From Paulinella micropora (Eukaryota > Cercozoa > Imbricatea > Euglyphida), in contig BJOX01000206.1 of the NCBI GenBank assembly GCA_009731375.1, positions 29,669 to 66,259 of the forward strand: a stretch of 36,591 nucleotides of DNA. The letters run 5' to 3'. Position 1 is the first letter of the stretch; every line of letters starts with the position of its first letter. A program made the position numbers and the translations under genes. Shown one piece after another: positions 35,284-36,591 of the stretch. Under the pieces are notes generated by a model. It saw only the letters and a list, made by a program, of their open reading frames with translations. It had not been told where the DNA came from and ran no database searches.

Positions 35284-35832
35284 CGTTTGTATCACTTTGA
35301 TTGATTGAGAACAGAGTTTTGTCTATTGAATGTCCTCAGTATAATAATATATATATTCCCACTGGGCGATGCATCCTCACCGTAATTATGAGGCTTAGTT
35401 CCATGATAATATGATCATGTGACTTATTTGGTCATATCCCCTCCCCTTTCATACTATCACCACTTCTCAACATGAACATACACATACACACATATCGTGA
35501 CAACTGGAGACACTTCAAGTATTACTTTTTAATTTGGAATGGCGTATTATATTGTTTTCGTAAGGGTTTTCAAACGTTTTCAAGTTTGTCATTTATGCTA
35601 ACAATATTCAGTATTATTATCAGAGTAAATACTTATTTTACTACCATGATTCCGGCTTATTTTATTTCACTTGAGTCACTCTTTTAATAGAGTTCACATT
35701 GCTACTTGTATTAAATAGTGCACCCGATGAGTGAGATTCTTAGTTATAGATGCTAAATACTCTATAATTTTCTGAAAGTTCCGTGCTAGTGTAAAAAAAA
35801 AATTAAAGCTCAGTACCGCTTGAAGTTACGAG
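35284..35832. other. AT-rich region without supported gene
   Basis: Short open frames (such as 35472-35687) are AT-driven, Phe/Ile/Tyr-rich and without splice or start support. Confidence 0.5.
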
Positions 35833-36185
35833 CAATGGACAATTTATTAATAATGTATTTAGTCATACCGGCCCACCCCAATGTGACAATTACATATTTT
35901 ACCTATATCACTCTAAGTGTAACGGTGAATTCAAAGCTTTGGCGGTTTGGGGCACGATGTGGTGCTTAGTGACGTCACGGAGTTGAGATCGTCTATCTCT
36001 ACTGACTCGGATAAAGTAAAGTACGACCCTCCAATGGACAATTTATTGATTAATAAATTGTATTTAGTCATCATGATACCGGCCCACCCCAATGACAGTT
36101 TTCTATTTTTGTCTATATCACTGTTAGCCTGAGTGTAACTGTGAATCAAGCTCAAACTTTTGAGCTTGGGCGTTTTGTCGGTTAT
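35833..36185. repeat. Diverged direct duplication, about 200-bp spacing
   Basis: Two copies share CAATGGACAATTTATT, ATGTATTTAGTCAT or GTATTTAGTCATCATGAT, ACCGGCCCACCCCAATG, CTATATCACT and TGTAAC-GTGAAT in the same order: copy 1 about 35833-35950, copy 2 about 36031-36185. Confidence 0.8.
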
Positions 36186-36591
36186 AATCAAAAGATATTA
36201 TTTATTGCAAGCCGGGGTACTACTACTACTACTACGTGACTAAGTTAATCCATCCAATTCCACAGCACTCTGAAAATAACAGAATCTTCCTCCTCTACAA
36301 AGTGTAGGCATCACCCCCGGATAGCCGGTAAAAAGTATCTTTTCCTGGTGACAGGTGCACCAGCTTGTTTTTCAGTATTATTTGTCCGGATTGGACCTGA
36401 TGCCATTTTATTCCTGGTCTGTTGCAGTTTTCCTTTTTGGCTTCACTGAGCTAATACAACGAGACATCATTCTCATTCTTGAGGACTGTGTTTGGTTGTA
36501 TTACCGACTTTTTACGAGCTATCGTTGGGGGCATTACATTTGGAGTCCACATCACTAGGGTGATTTCTTTCTGCTTTGCCACACAGGCAAC
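36186..36591. other. End of window: no firmly supported gene
   Basis: A plus-strand frame (36355-36558; YYLSGLDLMPFYSWSVAVFL...) is hydrophobic and could be a membrane-protein exon, but it has no distinctive motif and its boundaries are ambiguous. A small (CTA)6 tract lies at 36218-36235. Confidence 0.3.

Noticed and set aside
35472-35687. Hydrophobic plus-strand open frame as a membrane protein
   Set aside because: AT-driven composition, no start or splice support, no recognisable motif.

Overview
The window is nuclear DNA of a eukaryote, most likely a protist or alga. The evidence is spliced genes with GT-AG introns, AATAAA signals, DUF285/PKD/discoidin-type secreted proteins, and an extreme load of simple repeats (GATA, CATA, GAA, CTA, CAT and GA tracts) that fills most of the sequence. 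I cannot name the species. The sequence is a scaffold: six 10-N gaps (1128, 11630, 19726, 27873, 29170, 32433) and two long gaps (15690-16656, 30959-31543) sit in or beside simple repeats. I recognised no rRNA or tRNA gene, CRISPR array or bacterial feature.

Layout. (1) 1-6.0 kb is GC-rich and intronless: a partial unknown CDS (+) with a frameshift, then two divergent paralogous secreted surface-type proteins (PKD-like fold plus DUF285/BspA-like repeats). One of the pair ends in a very long Ser/Thr-Pro repeat, the other in a discoidin-like domain. They share a 394-bp intergenic region holding three 42-bp repeats. (2) 6.6-7.1 kb (-) carries spliced fragments resembling the N-terminal half of an IS630/Tc1-mariner-type DDE transposase. 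(3) 9.9-12.7 kb (+) is a six-exon gene for a nuclear-type protein with a SUMO-interacting motif and repeated SUMO-acceptor consensus sites; all five introns join in phase. (4) 13.7 kb and 18.1-18.5 kb (-) hold 3' ends of two unrecognised genes, separated by about 4 kb of purine-rich and triplet repeats plus a gap. (5) 18.9-21.2 kb is pure microsatellite.

(6) 21.2-35.0 kb (+) is the most interesting part. Scattered among microsatellites are 15 short exons (30-102 nt) whose splice phases agree at every junction. They give a 328-residue C-terminal protein ending at 35031-35033. Its introns consist almost wholly of CATA/TATG/CTAT/GATA/CT repeats. Around many exons there are tandem partial copies ('echoes'). 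Copies upstream of a complete exon mostly keep the acceptor and 5' part of the exon; copies downstream keep the 3' part and the donor; the missing part is replaced by microsatellite. This rule recurs for at least six exons, with few exceptions. The same introns host a hairpin-rich MITE-like family (four copies), a 589-bp insertion bounded by identical 50-bp direct repeats, and an inverted repeat around one MITE copy.

(7) 35.0-36.6 kb is AT-rich with a small duplicated block and no convincing gene. All gene models rest on reading frames, splice signals and phase agreement read by eye; no transcript or homology search was available.
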